This document shows positions 7,390 to 14,406 of a stretch of DNA of 64,000 nt, piece by piece. Origin of the DNA: Kordia algicida OT-1 (GTDB taxonomy: Bacteria; Bacteroidota; Bacteroidia; Flavobacteriales; Flavobacteriaceae); contig NZ_DS544873.1 of assembly GCF_000154725.1 (NCBI RefSeq), positions 4,948,649 to 5,012,648 on the forward strand. The letters are read 5' to 3'. The notes under the pieces are model-generated. The model saw nothing but the letters and a program-made list of their open reading frames with translations, did not search any database and was not told where the DNA came from. Numbering within the stretch: position 1 is the stretch's first letter; the number at the start of each line of letters is the position of its first letter. A program made the translations under genes and the position numbers.

Positions 7390-9152
7390 GCATCAATTTT
7401 ATCTTCCAACAATTGCAACGGAATACAACCTGTACGCAATACCTGATTGTGGAATTCTTTAATATCAAACTTTTCGCCAAGTTGTTCTTTTGCCCTTGCA
7501 CGTAGTTCTCTAATCTTTAACTGTCCAATTTTATATGACAACGCTTGCCCAGGATTTGCCATATAACGTTCAATCTCAGAAATGATACTTGCTTCGCTTT
7601 CGGCTTCATTACTCAGAGAATATGCAATTGCTTGTTCGCGTGTCCAACCTTTGGCGTGTAAACCTGTATCAACCACCAAACGAATGGCGCGATGCATTTC
7701 CATACCCAACATTCCAAAATATTGATACGGATCTGTATACAAACCTAATTCTTTTCCTAGCGATTCTGTGTATAACGCCCAACCTTCGCCATACGCGCTA
7801 TACCAAAGCGTTTTACGAAATGCAGGTAACTTTTCGTTTTCTTGTGTTAATGAAATTTGGTAATGATGTCCAGGAATCGCTTCATGTAAAAATAGTGCTT
7901 CATCTGAAAATACATTGTAGGTTTTCGCATCAGGAATTGGCGTGTAAAAAATTCCAGGACGTGTTCCGTCTAACGAACCTTGATTGTATTCTGCGCTTGC
8001 GGATGCTTCTCTAAAAGCTTCTGTACGACGCACTTCAAAAGGAGTTTTTGGTTTCAAATCAAACAACTTTTCAATTTGAGGTTTCATCTTTTCATGAATC
8101 GCATTAAAATTATCAATAATCTGTTGTGGTTCGTCATACGGCATTAATTCTTTATTCGTTCGCACATAATTAAAAAACGATTTTAAATCACCTTTATAAC
8201 CAACTTGCGTTTTTACTTTTTCCATTTCAGCTAAAATTCGTACAACTTCTTTTAAGCCTAATTCGTGGATTTCATCCGCAGTCATGTTGGTTGTTGTATA
8301 ATTTTTGATAGCATGATTGTAATACGCTTCTCCATACGGAATTGCCGAAATTCCACTACTTTCTCTACCTGCGTTTAGGTAATCTTGCTTTAGAAATTGG
8401 TGAATATCTTTAAAAGTAGGAATGAGTGTTTCGGTTAAAAATTTTGTGTATTTATTTTTCAATTCTTGTTGACTTTCGTCAGAAAAATCTTTTGGGAAGT
8501 TTTTAATTGGCGAATAAAATAGATGCTTTTCAACTTCGGTATTCGCTAAAACTTCAAACTGCGGAATCACCTTTTTAATCAACGATTTTGGCAATACAAA
8601 TTCATTTTCGATACCTTCTTGCATACGTTCTTTGGCAGTTACCAACCAAGTGTTGTAACCTTCCAAACGCTTCAACCAATTATGATAATCTTCAACAGTT
8701 TTAAAAGGTTGTGCGCCCGCGCCACTTGCCAATTGCCCGACACTCAAATTCAATGTCCACATTTGATTAATTGGCATCAAAAGATCATTTTTAAAACTCA
8801 ACTGTCTTAAATTCATGTCGCAATCCCAATTTAAAATAGCTTTGCTGAGTTGCTCACTTTCCGAAAGATTTGCATTATCAAATCCTTGTAAAGAATCTTT
8901 AAAAAATCGGTAATGTTCTTTTAATTTCTCTTGATGTTCATCAGATAAAAAGTTAGGAAACTGATCGTTAAATCGATGATCTCCGGTGGCTGTAGCCAAC
9001 AACGGATTCAATTCGAGTCCTTTGGCATAATAATCATCTAAAAAAGCGGAAAAAGTTGTGGTGTTTTTTGTTGTTTCAGAAGTATCTGATTTTTTTTCAT
9101 CTGCACAAGCAAAGCAAAGCAGTGCCAATAAAATATAGCTGTATTTTTTCAT
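7362..9152 (-). CDS. DUF885 domain lipoprotein (putative peptidase), 596 aa
   Basis: I place the start at the ATG at 9152, because it gives a clean lipoprotein signal (MKKYSYILLALLCFACADEK, Cys16). The frame continues 50 codons upstream but without a signal-like start. The mature protein is DUF885: the conserved metallopeptidase-like segment LFLHEAIPGHHYQ (HExxPGHH type) occurs at about residue 416-428, with GEGWALYTE about 30 residues later. Related proteins are M32-like zinc peptidases, so a cell-envelope peptidase is inferred. Its 3' end overlaps rlmF by 28 bp. Confidence 0.9.
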   Translation of the reverse strand: MKKYSYILLALLCFACADEKKSDTSETTKNTTTFSAFLDDYYAKGLELNPLLATATGDHRFNDQFPNFLSDEHQEKLKEHYRFFKDSLQGFDNANLSESEQLSKAILNWDCDMNLRQLSFKNDLLMPINQMWTLNLSVGQLASGAGAQPFKTVEDYHNWLKRLEGYNTWLVTAKERMQEGIENEFVLPKSLIKKVIPQFEVLANTEVEKHLFYSPIKNFPKDFSDESQQELKNKYTKFLTETLIPTFKDIHQFLKQDYLNAGRESSGISAIPYGEAYYNHAIKNYTTTNMTADEIHELGLKEVVRILAEMEKVKTQVGYKGDLKSFFNYVRTNKELMPYDEPQQIIDNFNAIHEKMKPQIEKLFDLKPKTPFEVRRTEAFREASASAEYNQGSLDGTRPGIFYTPIPDAKTYNVFSDEALFLHEAIPGHHYQISLTQENEKLPAFRKTLWYSAYGEGWALYTESLGKELGLYTDPYQYFGMLGMEMHRAIRLVVDTGLHAKGWTREQAIAYSLSNEAESEASIISEIERYMANPGQALSYKIGQLKIRELRARAKEQLGEKFDIKEFHNQVLRTGCIPLQLLEDKIDAWIQEKSAK

Positions 9153-9264
9153 CGTAAGATTTTCATTAAATATGCTTAAAAATACTACTTTTTTTGATTG
9201 TGATGAAGGTTCTTGGCGATGAGGAATAATTGTTGTTTTGAAAAGTCGCAAAATAGCTCTTATA

Positions 9265-9294
9265 AAAACCTGAATGCCTGAACATTCAGGTTTT
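9265..9294 (-). terminator. rho-independent terminator of the lanthipeptide-like gene
   Basis: The perfect 12-bp arms AAAACCTGAATG and CATTCAGGTTTT enclose a 6-nt loop. The hairpin begins 30 bp past the stop of the small precursor gene and is followed on the minus strand by a short U tract. Confidence 0.85.
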
Positions 9295-9323
9295 CTTTTC
9301 AAGAATAACCTACTAATAGCAAT

Positions 9324-9560
9324 CTAGCAGCATTCTGTCCAATTGCAAGATGGTTGATTGTTGTATGCACATGAAAATTGACATGTGTTTTGCGGCGATC
9401 TGCTTACAGGTTCTAATTTGCAAGCAAAAATTGGCAATGTTTTGATTTCAATTGGATTCCCGCCAGTTCCAGTTCCGGTTGCGCCACCACGCATGTTGTT
9501 TAAATCTGAAATAGCTGTTTTCTTTAAGTGCAATGCTTTGTTTAATTTTTGTTTTTTCAT
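9324..9560 (-). CDS. orphan lanthipeptide-like RiPP precursor, 78 aa
   Basis: The first 27 residues look like a Bacteroidota class I lanthipeptide leader: a Lys/Leu-rich helix KKQKLNKALHLKKTAISDLN followed by a GG site in NMRGGA. The core is short, Gly/Thr-rich and then Cys-rich. It has six Cys, all in the last 33 residues, ending in the doublet CC, among several Ser and Thr that could form lanthionines. Leader export and cleavage after GG, plus dehydration and cyclisation, would be expected for the family. No LanB, LanC, protease or transporter gene lies in the window, so the enzymes must be elsewhere or the peptide is unmodified. It has its own terminator. Confidence 0.72.
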   Translation of the reverse strand: MKKQKLNKALHLKKTAISDLNNMRGGATGTGTGGNPIEIKTLPIFACKLEPVSRSPQNTCQFSCAYNNQPSCNWTECC

Positions 9561-9589
9561 AATTACATGATTAAAAAGTTACTAATTGT

Positions 9590-9603
9590 ACATTTCGAAA
9601 TGT
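9590..9603. promoter_or_regulatory. perfect 14-bp palindrome upstream of the RiPP gene (possible operator)
   Basis: ACATTTCGAAATGT is its own reverse complement and lies 30 bp upstream of the precursor start codon, in the expected promoter or 5' UTR zone. Binding by a dimeric regulator is an inference from position and symmetry only. Confidence 0.4.
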
Positions 9604-9680
9604 GAATAAATCTATTTGATTATCAAATGATTATAAAGCGAAGCAAGTAAGAAAAGAAACAGGAATCAAGAAAGACAAAC

Positions 9681-9720
9681 GATAATTCCATGAATTGTTA
9701 CGTTAATTCACGGAATTGTC
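9681..9720. other. long hairpin with 16-bp stem
   Basis: The arms 9681-9696 and 9705-9720 pair at all but one position (plus one wobble) around an 8-base loop. There is no U tract directly after it, so it is not a standard terminator. It lies just beyond the trp operon terminator, between that terminator and the RiPP gene. Confidence 0.6.
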
Positions 9721-9724
9721 GCAT

Positions 9725-9751
9725 AAAAAAAGCGAGTAATGAACTCGCTTT
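9725..9751 (-). terminator. trp operon terminator
   Basis: The 9-bp arms AAAGCGAGT and ACTCGCTTT enclose a 5-nt loop and are followed on the minus strand by Us. It lies about 145 bp after the trpA stop. Confidence 0.8.
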
Positions 9752-9894
9752 GGTGTTTTTTGAATATAATGGAGAAATAATGTGTTAAAAAATATGTTGA
9801 TTTCGAAGTTGTTCTCGATAGTTCTGTTGAGCGAAGTCGAAATACATTTTTTATTAAAAATTACTTAAATTGACGCTTCGTTAGCAAATTGAAG

Positions 9895-10665
9895 TTATTG
9901 TTTTCCAAGAACACTATTTACAAACGTATCAATTGTTTTTGTTCCGTGAGTTGTCAAATGTTTGATAAACGCACTTCCGATAATCGCGCCTTTTGCTTTG
10001 TGTGTCGCTTGTGTAAATGTTTCATGATTGGAAATTCCGAAACCGACAATTTGCGGATTTTTCAAATTCATATTTCCAATACGATCAAAATAGGTTTCTT
10101 GTGTGTTTCCAAAACTATTTTTTGCGCCAGTTGTTCCCGCAGAGCTGACCATATAGATAAATCCGTTAGAAATACTATCGATAAATCGGATGCGATCTTC
10201 AGAAGTTTGTGGCGTAATTAAAAAGACATTAATCAATCCGTATTTTTCAAAAATCGCCTGATAATCATTGTGATATACATCGACAGGCATATCTGGAATA
10301 ATTAAACCATCTACGCCAACTTCTTTGCATTTTAAGCAGAAAGCTTCAATTCCGTATTGCATCATCGGATTTAAATAGCCCATAATTATTAGCGGAATGG
10401 AAACGGTTTTGCGAATATCTTTCAACTGTTCAAACAAAATCTCGCTGGTCATTCCGTTTTCTAATGCTTGCGTAGAACTTGCTTGAATCGTTGGTCCATC
10501 TGCCAAAGGATCGCTAAACGGCAATCCAATTTCAATCATATCAACACCACTTTTTTCCAAATCTTCAATCACACCAACAGTATCATTCAAGCTTGGATAA
10601 CCTGCGGTAAAGTATATAGATAATAACTTCTTATCTTCTTGTAATTTTTGGTTTATTCTGTTCAT
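9895..10665 (-). CDS. trpA: tryptophan synthase alpha chain, 256 aa
   Basis: The alpha subunit cleaves indole-3-glycerol phosphate to indole and glyceraldehyde 3-phosphate, and indole passes to TrpB. Visible signatures are YFTAGYP near the start and MIEIGLPFSDPLADGPTIQ (about residues 44-62), which carries the catalytic Glu and Asp. LITPQTSEDR, IYMVSSAGTTGA and the phosphate-binding GFGIS follow further on. Its length is normal (about 255-270). It is the last gene of the trp operon but is separated from trpB by a GIY-YIG gene and two hairpin repeats, a gap of almost 380 bp. Confidence 0.96.
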   Translation of the reverse strand: MNRINQKLQEDKKLLSIYFTAGYPSLNDTVGVIEDLEKSGVDMIEIGLPFSDPLADGPTIQASSTQALENGMTSEILFEQLKDIRKTVSIPLIIMGYLNPMMQYGIEAFCLKCKEVGVDGLIIPDMPVDVYHNDYQAIFEKYGLINVFLITPQTSEDRIRFIDSISNGFIYMVSSAGTTGAKNSFGNTQETYFDRIGNMNLKNPQIVGFGISNHETFTQATHKAKGAIIGSAFIKHLTTHGTKTIDTFVNSVLGKQ

Positions 10666-10682
10666 TCAATTTGTTTTTTTGC

Positions 10683-10702
10683 ATTCCTGCGAAGGCAGGA
10701 AT
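10683..10702. repeat. palindromic hairpin repeat, left flank of the first GIY-YIG gene
   Basis: ATTCCTGC-GAAG-GCAGGAAT is a perfect 8-bp stem with a 4-nt loop. The same hairpin in opposite orientation (loop CTTC) is at 11015-11034, on the other side of the GIY-YIG gene. A related solo copy is at 20591-20610. Confidence 0.88.
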
Positions 10703-10717
10703 CTATATAGTCTCTAT

Positions 10718-11002
10718 TTATACATACTCAGAGAGATCTTTCCAATCAGGGTTTAAACCATTAATCAGATTGATTTTCCATTGACGCTTCCATTTCTTTA
10801 TTTGCTTTTCTCTTATGATGGCATTATTTACATATTTAGTTTTCTCAAAATAAACAAGTTTGTATACATTATATTTTCCTGTAAACGAATCTGCTTTGTT
10901 GTTTTTATGTTGATTTAATCTTCTTTTTAATTGGTTTGTTCTACCAACATACAAAACAGAGTGGCTTTTATTTGTTAGAATATAAACGTAATGTATGTCC
11001 AT
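10718..11002 (-). CDS. GIY-YIG single-domain nuclease, 94 aa
   Basis: This is a stand-alone GIY-YIG domain of the UPF0213/YhbQ size class. YVYILTN and VLYVGRT are the paired GIY and YIG strands, with the catalytic Arg in LKRRLNQHK and the metal-binding Glu in AIIREKQIKKWKR. The family cleaves or nicks DNA. The gene sits inside the trp operon between trpB and trpA, in the operon's direction, and is bracketed by two inverted copies of one 20-bp hairpin. This suggests a small mobile module rather than a tryptophan gene. The second GIY-YIG gene at 14089-14367 is a clearly diverged relative. Confidence 0.9.
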   Translation of the reverse strand: MDIHYVYILTNKSHSVLYVGRTNQLKRRLNQHKNNKADSFTGKYNVYKLVYFEKTKYVNNAIIREKQIKKWKRQWKINLINGLNPDWKDLSEYV

Positions 11003-11014
11003 CGTTTCATAGTG

Positions 11015-11034
11015 ATTCCTGCCTTCGCAGGAAT
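11015..11034. repeat. palindromic hairpin repeat, right flank of the first GIY-YIG gene
   Basis: ATTCCTGC-CTTC-GCAGGAAT is the reverse complement of the repeat at 10683-10702. It lies 13 bp upstream of the GIY-YIG start codon and 10 bp after the trpB stop. Confidence 0.88.
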
Positions 11035-11043
11035 GAAAAATAA

Positions 11044-12231
11044 TTACAACTTGAAATAATCAATATACGTATTCAAATCCTTGTCGCCGCGACCTGATAA
11101 ATTCAGTACAATAATTTCATCTTCCTTGAATTTTCTCGTGTCAAAAATTGCCAATGCATGTGAGGTTTCAATCGCAGGAATAATTCCTTCTAATTGTGAT
11201 AATTCCAAACCAGCTGTCATCGCTTCATCGTCTGTGATGGAGATAAATTCTGCTCGTTTGCTATCGTACAAATGTGCGTGCATCGGTCCAACTCCTGGAT
11301 AATCCAAACCTGCCGAAATTGAATACGGTTCTGTAATTTGTCCATCTTTGGTTTGCATCAATAAGGTTCTACTTCCGTGGATAATTCCATCTTCGCCCAA
11401 AACCGAAGTAGCAGCACTTTCACCAGAATGAATTCCTTTTCCTGCGGCTTCTACAGCAATCAAATTGACACGTTCGTCGTCTAAATATTGATAAAAAGCA
11501 CCTGCCGCATTGCTTCCTCCACCAACACATGCAATGACATGATCGGGATAAGAGCGACCTTCTTTTTCTTGTAATTGCCATTCTATTTCCTCAGAAATTA
11601 CCGCTTGAAAACGCGCCACCATGTCTGGATATGGATGTGGACCAACAACTGAACCAATGATATAATGTGTGTTTACAGGATTGCTAATCCAATCGCGAAT
11701 GGCTTCGTTTGTGGCATCTTTCAACGTTCTGCTTCCAGATTTTGCCGCACGTACCTCAGCACCGAGCATTTTCATACGTGCTACATTTGGAGCTTGTCGT
11801 GAAATGTCAATTTCGCCCATATATACAATACATTCCATTCCCATGAGCGCACAAACGGTCGCAGTTGCAACGCCGTGTTGTCCTGCGCCAGTTTCAGCGA
11901 TAATTCGGGTTTTACCCAAACGTTTTGCCATCAAAATTTGCCCGATGGTATTGTTTACTTTGTGCGCGCCCGTGTGATTTAAATCTTCGCGTTTTAAGTA
12001 AATTTTTGTATTGTATTTGGCAGACAAGCGTTCGGCATAAAATAGCGGAGAAGGACGACCAACATAGTCTTTGAGTAATTGTTTGAATTCTTTTTGAAAA
12101 GATTCTTCATACATAATATCCAAATATTGTTGACGTAATTCTTCTACATTTGGATATAACATTTCAGGAATGTACGCACCGCCAAAAGTTCCGTAGTATC
12201 CTTTTTCGTTTACGTGATAAGTCTTTTTCAT
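11044..12231 (-). CDS. trpB: tryptophan synthase beta chain, 395 aa
   Basis: This is the PLP enzyme that joins indole and L-serine to make tryptophan. It carries the PLP lysine in [13 protein letters not shown] (about residues 82-94), the substrate loop [13 protein letters not shown], the phosphate-binding CVGGGSNA and the C-terminal [10 protein letters not shown]. Residues [15 protein letters not shown] near the start are typical. The ATG at 12231 is preferred to a TTG nine bases upstream. It forms an alpha2-beta2 complex with TrpA. Its gaps to both neighbours hold repeats. Confidence 0.97.
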   Translation of the reverse strand: MKKTYHVNEKGYYGTFGGAYIPEMLYPNVEELRQQYLDIMYEESFQKEFKQLLKDYVGRPSPLFYAERLSAKYNTKIYLKREDLNHTGAHKVNNTIGQILMAKRLGKTRIIAETGAGQHGVATATVCALMGMECIVYMGEIDISRQAPNVARMKMLGAEVRAAKSGSRTLKDATNEAIRDWISNPVNTHYIIGSVVGPHPYPDMVARFQAVISEEIEWQLQEKEGRSYPDHVIACVGGGSNAAGAFYQYLDDERVNLIAVEAAGKGIHSGESAATSVLGEDGIIHGSRTLLMQTKDGQITEPYSISAGLDYPGVGPMHAHLYDSKRAEFISITDDEAMTAGLELSQLEGIIPAIETSHALAIFDTRKFKEDEIIVLNLSGRGDKDLNTYIDYFKL

Positions 12232-12250
12232 AGCTTCCAATTTTATTTTT

Positions 12251-12345
12251 TGTGTGATGCTGAATCAAGTTCAGTACAAGGTTTAGCATGACTTGCTTTG
12301 TTGTTTCTTTTGTCAGTCTAAACTTCTTGATTCAGACTCAAATAA
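12251..12345. repeat. degenerate hairpin element between trpB and trpF
   Basis: This stretch aligns by eye with 14001-14078. Both have a left hairpin (TGCTGAA-TCAAG-TTCAG), the shared middle TGCTTTGTTGTTTCTTT and a right hairpin around TTGATTCAG. The copy here has extra bases after the left arm (TACAAGGTTTA) and altered right arms, so it looks like an older decayed copy. It carries no gene. Confidence 0.75.
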
Positions 12346-12354
12346 TTTTATTTA

Positions 12355-13005
12355 TTATGTAGTAATAGTTTCTTTAAATGTTTTTAATGCTTCAATATTC
12401 TTTAATCCTGGAACGATTTCAAATTTACTATTTACATCCAACGCATAACAATACTTGGAAGCTTTACTTTTCATAAAATCAGTTAATTTTGTGATGGTTT
12501 CCAAACCAATTCCACCACTGAGGAAGAATGGTTTTTTCGATGGATAGTTTTCCAGCACTTTCCAATCAAACGTAACGCCATTTCCGCCAGGCAATTTTCC
12601 TTTGGTATCAAACAAAAAGTAGTCTACAACAGCTTCATACGGTTTCAAAGTGTCAAAGTTGAATTCGTCTTTTATGGAAAACACTTTTATGATTTCAACC
12701 TGAGCATTGAGCGGAGTCAAAATGCGTTTCTTCAATTCCTCACAAAATTCAGGACTTTCGTTTCCGTGTAATTGTACCGCTTGCAAATCGTATAAGGTTA
12801 CTTTTTTGATAATTTCTTCAACCGAAGCATTCACAAAAACGCCAGTTTTATTAATTTCTTTCGGAATTTCTGGAATGACCGTATCAAAAAAGCGTGATGA
12901 TTTTCTGTAAAATATAAACCCCAAATAATCTGGCTCTAATTCGCTTACAGCTTTCATGTTATCTTCATATTTCATTCCGCATATTTTGAGTTTTATTTCT
13001 TTCAT
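12355..13005 (-). CDS. trpF: phosphoribosylanthranilate isomerase, 216 aa
   Basis: This enzyme performs the Amadori rearrangement of phosphoribosylanthranilate to CdRP. Signatures are LKICGMKYEDN (residues 6-16, catalytic Cys), DYLGFIFYRKSSR, VQLHGNESPEFC, the Asp-bearing FLFDTKGKLPGGNG and the phosphate-binding FFLSGGIG. Its length is typical. It lies between trpB and trpC in the biosynthetic operon. The gap to trpC is 124 bp and largely a heptamer tandem repeat. Confidence 0.95.
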   Translation of the reverse strand: MKEIKLKICGMKYEDNMKAVSELEPDYLGFIFYRKSSRFFDTVIPEIPKEINKTGVFVNASVEEIIKKVTLYDLQAVQLHGNESPEFCEELKKRILTPLNAQVEIIKVFSIKDEFNFDTLKPYEAVVDYFLFDTKGKLPGGNGVTFDWKVLENYPSKKPFFLSGGIGLETITKLTDFMKSKASKYCYALDVNSKFEIVPGLKNIEALKTFKETITT

Positions 13006-13072
13006 TGAATGATTAATTTTTTTCGATTTTGTTTATTTGTTTTTTGTGGATTTGTGAATTCGTTTTTTCTTA

Positions 13073-13138
13073 CTCACAACTCACAACTCACAACTCACAA
13101 CTCACAACTCACAACTCACAACTCACAACTCACAACTC
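13073..13138. repeat. nine tandem copies of the heptamer CTCACAA at the trpC stop codon
   Basis: Nine exact 7-bp units (13073-13135) plus a partial one run across the trpF-trpC gap. The last units contain the trpC stop codon (13130-13132, minus strand TGA). Read on the minus strand, every unit is TTGTGAG, so frame +1 of each unit offers a TGA. Slippage would therefore change only the spacer length. Confidence 0.92.
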
Positions 13139-13908
13139 CTTTATAAACTCCAAAGCACTTCCGCCAGGATTCTCCGTTTTCATAAAGTTTTCGCCAATTA
13201 AAAATCCTTGATATCCGAATGGTTTTAAATCTTTGATCGCTTCTACCGAACTGATACCACTTTCAGAAACTTTTACAAAATCATCTGGAATATGCGTTGA
13301 TAGTTCTTTGCTAATATCTGTGCTAACTCCAAAAGTTTTTAAGTTTCTGTTGTTTACGCCTAACATGTCTAACGAAGGCATGATTGATTTTTGCAATTCT
13401 TCTAAATTGTGAACTTCCAATAAAACATCTAAACCTAAACTTTTTGCCGTTTCTGAGAATATTTTGATTTCATTACGTGTCAACACTGCTGCAATGAGTA
13501 AAATAACATCTGCGCCATACGATTTTGCTTCAATGATTTGGTATTCATCTACGATAAATTCTTTTCTCAAAATTGGCAATTGCGCGCTTGCTCTTGCTAA
13601 CAATACATCGTCTAATGAACCTCCAAAATATTTTCCATCGGTTAAAACGGACATTCCACACACACCAGCATTTTCATAACCTTTTGCCACATCTTGACGC
13701 TAGCAGTTTGATTGATAACACTTTTGGAAGGCGAGCGGCGCTTAAATTCGGCAATGATTCCTGTGTTACTTTTTCGTAATGCACTAGACAAAGAAGAAGT
13801 CTCACGACCGAACAATGCCGAACGCTCCAAATGCGACACCGATACAATGCTTTTTTTTAGTGAAACTTCTTTGTGTTTGTCTGCTATAATTTTATCTAAA
13901 ATTGTCAT
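13130..13908 (-). pseudogene. trpC: indole-3-glycerol phosphate synthase gene with a single-base frameshift
   Basis: The enzyme closes CdRP to indole-3-glycerol phosphate. The N-terminal part (from ATG at 13908; MTILDKIIADKHKEV, then IIAEFKRRSPSKSVINQTAS) and the C-terminal part (VAKGYENAGVCGMSVLTD through VKVSESGISS to GFLIGENFM) are both clearly TrpC but lie in different frames. They join if one base is added near 13696, giving S-V-Q-D-V-A-K-G-Y and an ORF of 259 residues. As written the gene is broken inside the first beta-alpha unit. No slippery A/U run is seen at the site, so programmed shifting is unlikely. Either the strain lost TrpC or a base was dropped in sequencing. Confidence 0.9.
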
Positions 13909-14000
13909 AAAAATTTTCAATTTTGATTCCCGATTAATCGGGAAACTCTCTACGTTTTGTATCCGCGAAAGCGGTAATTTTTTGATTGTTTCTAATCTTT

Positions 14001-14078
14001 ATGTGATACTGAATCAAGTTCAGCATGACGTGCTTTGTTGTTTCTTTCGTCAGCCTGAACTTGATTCAGGCTCTCATC
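14001..14078. repeat. paired hairpin element, left flank of the second GIY-YIG gene
   Basis: There are two hairpins: 14006-14026 (ATACTGAA-TCAAG-TTCAGCAT) and 14052-14072 (AGCCTGAA-CTTGA-TTCAGGCT). Their loops are reverse complements, so the pair is itself inverted. The segment between them is shared with the decayed copy at 12251-12345. The right hairpin ends 17 bp before the stop of the GIY-YIG gene. Confidence 0.85.
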
Positions 14079-14088
14079 ACGTTTATTT

Positions 14089-14367
14089 TTATATTTCTAA
14101 AGTTTCTAGTGTTGGATTTAATTTCTTAATTAGCTCAATCTTCCAATCTCTTTTCCAATTTTTTAATTGCTTTTCTCTTGCAATTGCTTGATTTATATCT
14201 AAAAATTCTTCAAAATATACCAAATCAGTTAAATTGTATTTCTTAGTAAATACAGAACCTTTGCTATTAGCATGTGCGATAGATCTTGTCTTTAAATTTG
14301 CCGTAATGCCTATATAGAATGTTGTTCTGTATTTGTTTGTAATGATATATATGTAACTTTTTCTCAT
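14089..14367 (-). CDS. GIY-YIG single-domain nuclease, 92 aa
   Basis: This is the second stand-alone GIY-YIG domain inside the trp operon, between trpD and trpC. SYIYIITN and TFYIGIT give the GIY and YIG strands, LKTRSIAHAN carries the catalytic Arg and AIAREKQLKNWKRDWK the Glu. It resembles the 94-aa protein at 10718-11002 in layout and many positions but is clearly diverged, so the two are separate insertions and not a recent copy. It is bracketed by hairpins of another sequence family (loops CTTGA and TCAAG, inverted). Confidence 0.9.
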   Translation of the reverse strand: MRKSYIYIITNKYRTTFYIGITANLKTRSIAHANSKGSVFTKKYNLTDLVYFEEFLDINQAIAREKQLKNWKRDWKIELIKKLNPTLETLEI

Positions 14368-14375
14368 CTTGTGTG

Positions 14376-14396
14376 ATGCTGAATCAAGTTCAGCAT
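14376..14396. repeat. palindromic hairpin repeat, right flank of the second GIY-YIG gene
   Basis: ATGCTGAA-TCAAG-TTCAGCAT is a perfect 8-bp stem. It lies 9 bp upstream of the GIY-YIG start and 10 bp after the trpD stop, in inverted orientation to the hairpin at 14052-14072. Confidence 0.88.
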
Positions 14397-14406
14397 GACG
14401 TATTTT

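Larger units (their letters stand above)
9561..9894. other. spacer between trpA and the RiPP precursor gene, rich in hairpins
   Basis: Reading on the minus strand from trpA, this 334-bp gap holds a TCGACTnCGCTC-family repeat (9829-9840), the trp operon terminator (9725-9751), a 16-bp stem hairpin (9681-9720), a palindromic TTTGATTATCAAA and a perfect 14-bp palindrome (9590-9603) just upstream of the precursor gene. A promoter for the precursor must lie here; I see only a poor TAnnTTTG match. Confidence 0.6.

Noticed and set aside
7362-9302. Longer DUF885 start at 9302
   Set aside because: The extra 50 residues lack a signal and overlap the terminator of the upstream gene; the ATG at 9152 gives a proper lipoprotein signal.
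13073-13138. CRISPR array
   Set aside because: The units are 7 bp with no spacers, and no cas genes are present. It is a simple tandem repeat; the same applies to 23409-23450 and 19074-19143.
13690-13702. Programmed frameshift in trpC
   Set aside because: There is no slippery run of A, T or the X-XXY-YYZ type and no downstream stem at the site; TrpC is not known to use frameshifting. A mutation or sequencing slip is simpler.
13712-14191. Plus-strand ORF of 159 codons across trpC and the repeat spacer
   Set aside because: Its protein is built from the antisense of trpC and translated hairpin repeats (for example NQVQHD, PELDSGS), a common false ORF made by these repeats.
10718-14367. The two GIY-YIG genes as tandem duplicates of one gene
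   Set aside because: Their sequences have diverged strongly and they are flanked by different hairpin families, so independent insertion is more likely.
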